Source: Bryobacterales bacterium (GTDB lineage Bacteria > Acidobacteriota > Terriglobia > Bryobacterales > Bryobacteraceae). Taken from it: a stretch of 63,826 nt of DNA. The stretch spans positions 1-63,826 of the forward strand of contig CANFEY010000021.1 in assembly GCA_947446025.1 (NCBI GenBank). The letters are read 5' to 3'. The translations under genes were made by a program, and so were the position numbers. The notes under the pieces are model-generated. The model saw nothing but the letters and a program-made list of their open reading frames with translations. It made no database searches and was not told where the DNA came from. Shown here in pieces: positions 61,940-63,826 of the stretch. How positions within the stretch are numbered: the first letter of the stretch is position 1; the number at the start of each line of letters is the position of its first letter.

Positions 61940-61986
61940 TTGACATCCTAGGCATGTCCGGAGTAGTCTATGCCTAGCATGCCTAG
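61940..61986 (+). promoter_or_regulatory. Promoter and probable PadR operator overlapping the padR start
   Basis: TTGACA (61940-61945), an 18-base spacer and TAGTCT (61964-61969). CTAGGCAT (61948-61955) is inverted relative to ATGCCTAG at 61970-61977 and at 61979-61986, flanking the -10 box. The second ATGCCTAG contains the start codon at 61979. This fits autorepression by the PadR protein. Confidence 0.6.
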
Positions 61987-62353
61987 ACACTATGATCCGG
62001 CTTCGCCCCGAGACGCGGTTCTGCTGCAGGGCACCCTCGACCTCCTCATTCTGCGCGTCCTGGCGCTTGAACCGCTGCACGGATACGGTATTGTCCGCCG
62101 CATCGAACAGATGTCGGGTGAGGCCATGCAAATTCGTCAAGGCTCGCTCTACCCGGCGTTATATCGAATGGAGCAGCGCGGCCTGCTTACGGCGGATTGG
62201 AAGACCGCCGAATCCGGCAAGGAAGCCAAGTACTATCGGCTCACCAAGCCGGGCCGGAAGGCTTTGGAATCAGAGACCGCAAGCTGGCAGCGCCTCCGCA
62301 GTGCAATCGACCTGATCCTGGCTAGCGAACTTCCCAAAGAAGGAGAGGCCTAA
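61979..62353 (+). CDS. PadR family transcriptional regulator
   Basis: 124 aa from the ATG at 61979 (an ATG at 61970 lies in the operator). Winged-helix PadR features: LQGTLDLLILRVLALEPLHG (about 17-36), GYGIVRRIEQMSGEAMQIRQ, GSLYPALYRMEQRGLLTADW, KYYRLTKPGRKALESETASW. Small PadR repressors paired with an ABC permease of the macrolide-export or ADOP type are typical of Acidobacteria. It overlaps the permease start by one base (TAATG). No ligand can be inferred. Confidence 0.94.
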   Translation: MPRHYDPASPRDAVLLQGTLDLLILRVLALEPLHGYGIVRRIEQMSGEAMQIRQGSLYPALYRMEQRGLLTADWKTAESGKEAKYYRLTKPGRKALESETASWQRLRSAIDLILASELPKEGEA

Positions 62354-63705
62354 TGGGCGATCCGTTCGAAGAGGGTATGAACAAGGAACTCCAGTTCCAC
62401 CTCGACCAAGCCACCGCCGACTACATCGCCCAGGGCCTATCGCCCGACGAAGCCCGCCAGCGGGCTCGCAAGGATTTCGGTGCAGTGGACTTGGCCAAGG
62501 AAGAACTCCGCGACACGAGGCTTTCGTTTCTTGGGCCTGTGTTTGACGGCCTGCTGTCCGACCTTCGCCAATCCGTACGTCACTTCCGCAGCGCTCCCAG
62601 TTTTACTGTGATCGCGATTGGCATGCTCGCTCTCGGGATTGGTGTCAACAGCGCTGTCTTCACCGTGGTCGATGCAGCGCTCTTTGGCGGATATACACAT
62701 GTCCAGGAGAGCGACCGTCTGGTGCAAATCAGGTCCAACAACTCAACTCTCTACTATCCGGACTTTCGGGCCTGGCAATCGGAGTCGAAGTCGCTCCAGG
62801 GCGTTGCACTTGTCCGCGGGGTCTTCCACACGCTAGGAGGCAACGGACTCACTCCGGAGAGTCTCTTCACCACTGAAATAAGTAGCGGCACATTCGGTAT
62901 GCTCGGTGTTCGCCCTTTGCTTGGTCGAGACTTCAGCGTCGAAGACGAGCGCGCCGGTGCTGAACCCGTCCTGATCCTCCGCCACGACATCTGGTCGTCC
63001 CGCTTCGGAGCCAATCCAGCCATCATTGGACAACAGGTTGTCCTCAGCGGACGCGCAGCCAAGGTGATTGGCGTGATGCCGGAGGGATTCTCGTTCCCGT
63101 GGGGCCAGTCCCTTTGGACACCTCTCATCCCGAGCCCTGCCGCGCTGGCCCGGCAAACGGCTTACGCGCGCTACGCAATCGGACGGCTTCAACCAGGCGT
63201 AAGCATGAAAACCGCCCAGATAGAACTCGATACGATTGCAGCGCATCTGTCGGAAGCCTACCCCGCGACAAACAAGAACCTCCGCCCTATTCTCAGTGGA
63301 TTTGAAGACTGGTATATCGGGCAGCGCAATCGCAGTCTGTATCGCATGACCTGGGCCGCTGTACTTTTCTTGCTTGTCATCGTTTGCGCAAACGTGGCGA
63401 ATCTCTTCGTCGGACAAGCTATCTCGCGTTCGCGGGAAATCGCCGTCCGCCTTGCCCTAGGTTCCGGTCGATGGCGGATTTATCGCCAGCTACTGATGGA
63501 AGGTCTTATGCTCGCTGGCTTGGGTGGCCTCGGGGGCTTGATACTTGCGTGGACCTTCCTGCGAATCTATCCAACCGTCGAGGTGAGCGAAGTCATACTA
63601 GGCCTGAGCCTTAACACTCGAACGGTGGTGTATCTCGTTTTGATCTCGGCGACAGCTGGTCTCACATCCAGCCTTGGTGCCGCCGGTGCGTGTCAACGAC
63701 TTTGA
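62353..63705 (+). CDS. ABC transporter permease (ADOP / MacB-like), truncated by frameshift
   Basis: 450 aa. A soluble helical prefix domain (about 1-55, NKELQFHLDQATADYIAQGL, SPDEARQRARKDFGAVDLAK), membrane helix FTVIAIGMLALGIGVNSAVF (about 81-100), a large periplasmic MacB-type domain (about 105-320), then FtsX helices (WAAVLFLLVIVCANVANLFV, REIAVRLALGSGRWRIYRQL). Full ADOP permeases are near 800 aa with a second half; here the frame ends at ACQRL*. One base skipped near 63680 would continue as VPPVRVNDFETLRDGV and stop at 63725-63727. So the gene looks truncated or decaying. Confidence 0.82.
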   Translation: MGDPFEEGMNKELQFHLDQATADYIAQGLSPDEARQRARKDFGAVDLAKEELRDTRLSFLGPVFDGLLSDLRQSVRHFRSAPSFTVIAIGMLALGIGVNSAVFTVVDAALFGGYTHVQESDRLVQIRSNNSTLYYPDFRAWQSESKSLQGVALVRGVFHTLGGNGLTPESLFTTEISSGTFGMLGVRPLLGRDFSVEDERAGAEPVLILRHDIWSSRFGANPAIIGQQVVLSGRAAKVIGVMPEGFSFPWGQSLWTPLIPSPAALARQTAYARYAIGRLQPGVSMKTAQIELDTIAAHLSEAYPATNKNLRPILSGFEDWYIGQRNRSLYRMTWAAVLFLLVIVCANVANLFVGQAISRSREIAVRLALGSGRWRIYRQLLMEGLMLAGLGGLGGLILAWTFLRIYPTVEVSEVILGLSLNTRTVVYLVLISATAGLTSSLGAAGACQRL

Positions 63706-63826
63706 GACACTCCGGGATGGAGTTTAGAGAGTATTTTCGTCTGAGCTTTGTGGTTTGTTGATCCAGACCTCCTTTGGAAGGGGCAGCGGAGTAGGGGGCC
63801 TGCGGACGAACCTGTCCGGGCGAGCC
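63706..63826 (+). other. Sequence after the truncated permease
   Basis: The first about 20 bases are the out-of-frame continuation of the permease. From about 63728 to the window end I recognise no protein, repeat or RNA. A junction to unrelated sequence is possible. Confidence 0.3.

Noticed and set aside
1-63826. CRISPR arrays, tRNA or rRNA genes, prophage modules
   Set aside because: No regularly spaced repeats, no cloverleaf or rRNA blocks and no phage structural genes were seen on reading; a tRNAscan or CRISPR search would settle it.

Overview
The window is a high-GC, densely packed chromosomal segment of a Gram-negative soil bacterium. It most likely comes from Acidobacteriota, class Terriglobia, the Solibacter/Bryobacter group. 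The markers are an NHL-repeat protein with the Solibacter-type TIGR03437 C-terminal domain (54364-55800), a TIGR03435 soil protein (61137-61865), a PadR plus large ABC permease pair of the Acidobacteria-typical ADOP kind (61979-63705), Oar-like TonB-dependent receptors, and a swarm of paralogous secreted proteins with a W-E-G-D-T-L-V-V-D signature. Taxonomy is inferred from gene content only.

Layout. 36-2953: a DUF4062-NACHT-FGE STAND protein broken into two ORFs. 3322-3713: RNase P RNA on the minus strand, with its terminal helix strand repeated three times. 3834-6659: an OmpA-barrel-PKD-Ig surface protein, tail to tail with tex. 8992-10458: a secreted 5'-nucleotidase. 17056-10460 (minus): one operon of ECF sigma factor, FecR-type anti-sigma protein and two ABC-2 exporters, with overlapping genes. 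17158-25226: two loci of W-E-G-D-T secreted proteins, DUF6152-like proteins and small membrane proteins, interrupted by an NAGPA-type glycosidase and mtgA, with clear promoters and terminators. 25355-34922: a secreted VOC protein, AEC transporter, TonB receptor-YfiR-CHASE8 hybrid kinase operon, secreted SRPBCC protein, PQQ-type sugar dehydrogenase and methyltransferase. 35013-41499: dprA, a frameshifted LRR protein, an Nramp-UspA fusion and an Oar-like receptor. 41491-41870: antitoxin remnants. 42079-44106: an HpaI-type aldolase and an aminotransferase. 44105-44872: a RAYT transposase inside perfect 32-bp inverted repeats, with related palindromes at 38852 and 56847. 44886-48068: a secreted protein, a Uma2 nuclease and an MA-type peptidase. 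48369-48970: twin Flp pilins. 54216-49024 (minus): an operon of membrane zinc-ribbon protein, class A PBP, TPR protein and TPR lipoprotein. 54364-63826: TIGR03437 protein, hydrolase, tyrS, a TonB receptor with an in-frame amber codon, TIGR03435 protein, PadR and a truncated permease.

How genes work together. The clearest functional units are (i) sigma/anti-sigma with dual ABC exporters, (ii) receptor, YfiR and CHASE8 kinase, probably an outer-membrane-to-cytoplasm signalling chain, (iii) the DUF6152/W-E-G-D-T secreted cluster, where one gene fuses the two families that are separate next door, and (iv) the RAYT element with its dispersed palindromes. Several genes carry frameshifts or stops (STAND protein, LRR protein, antitoxin, TonB receptor, permease). 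Whether these are real decay or assembly error cannot be decided here.
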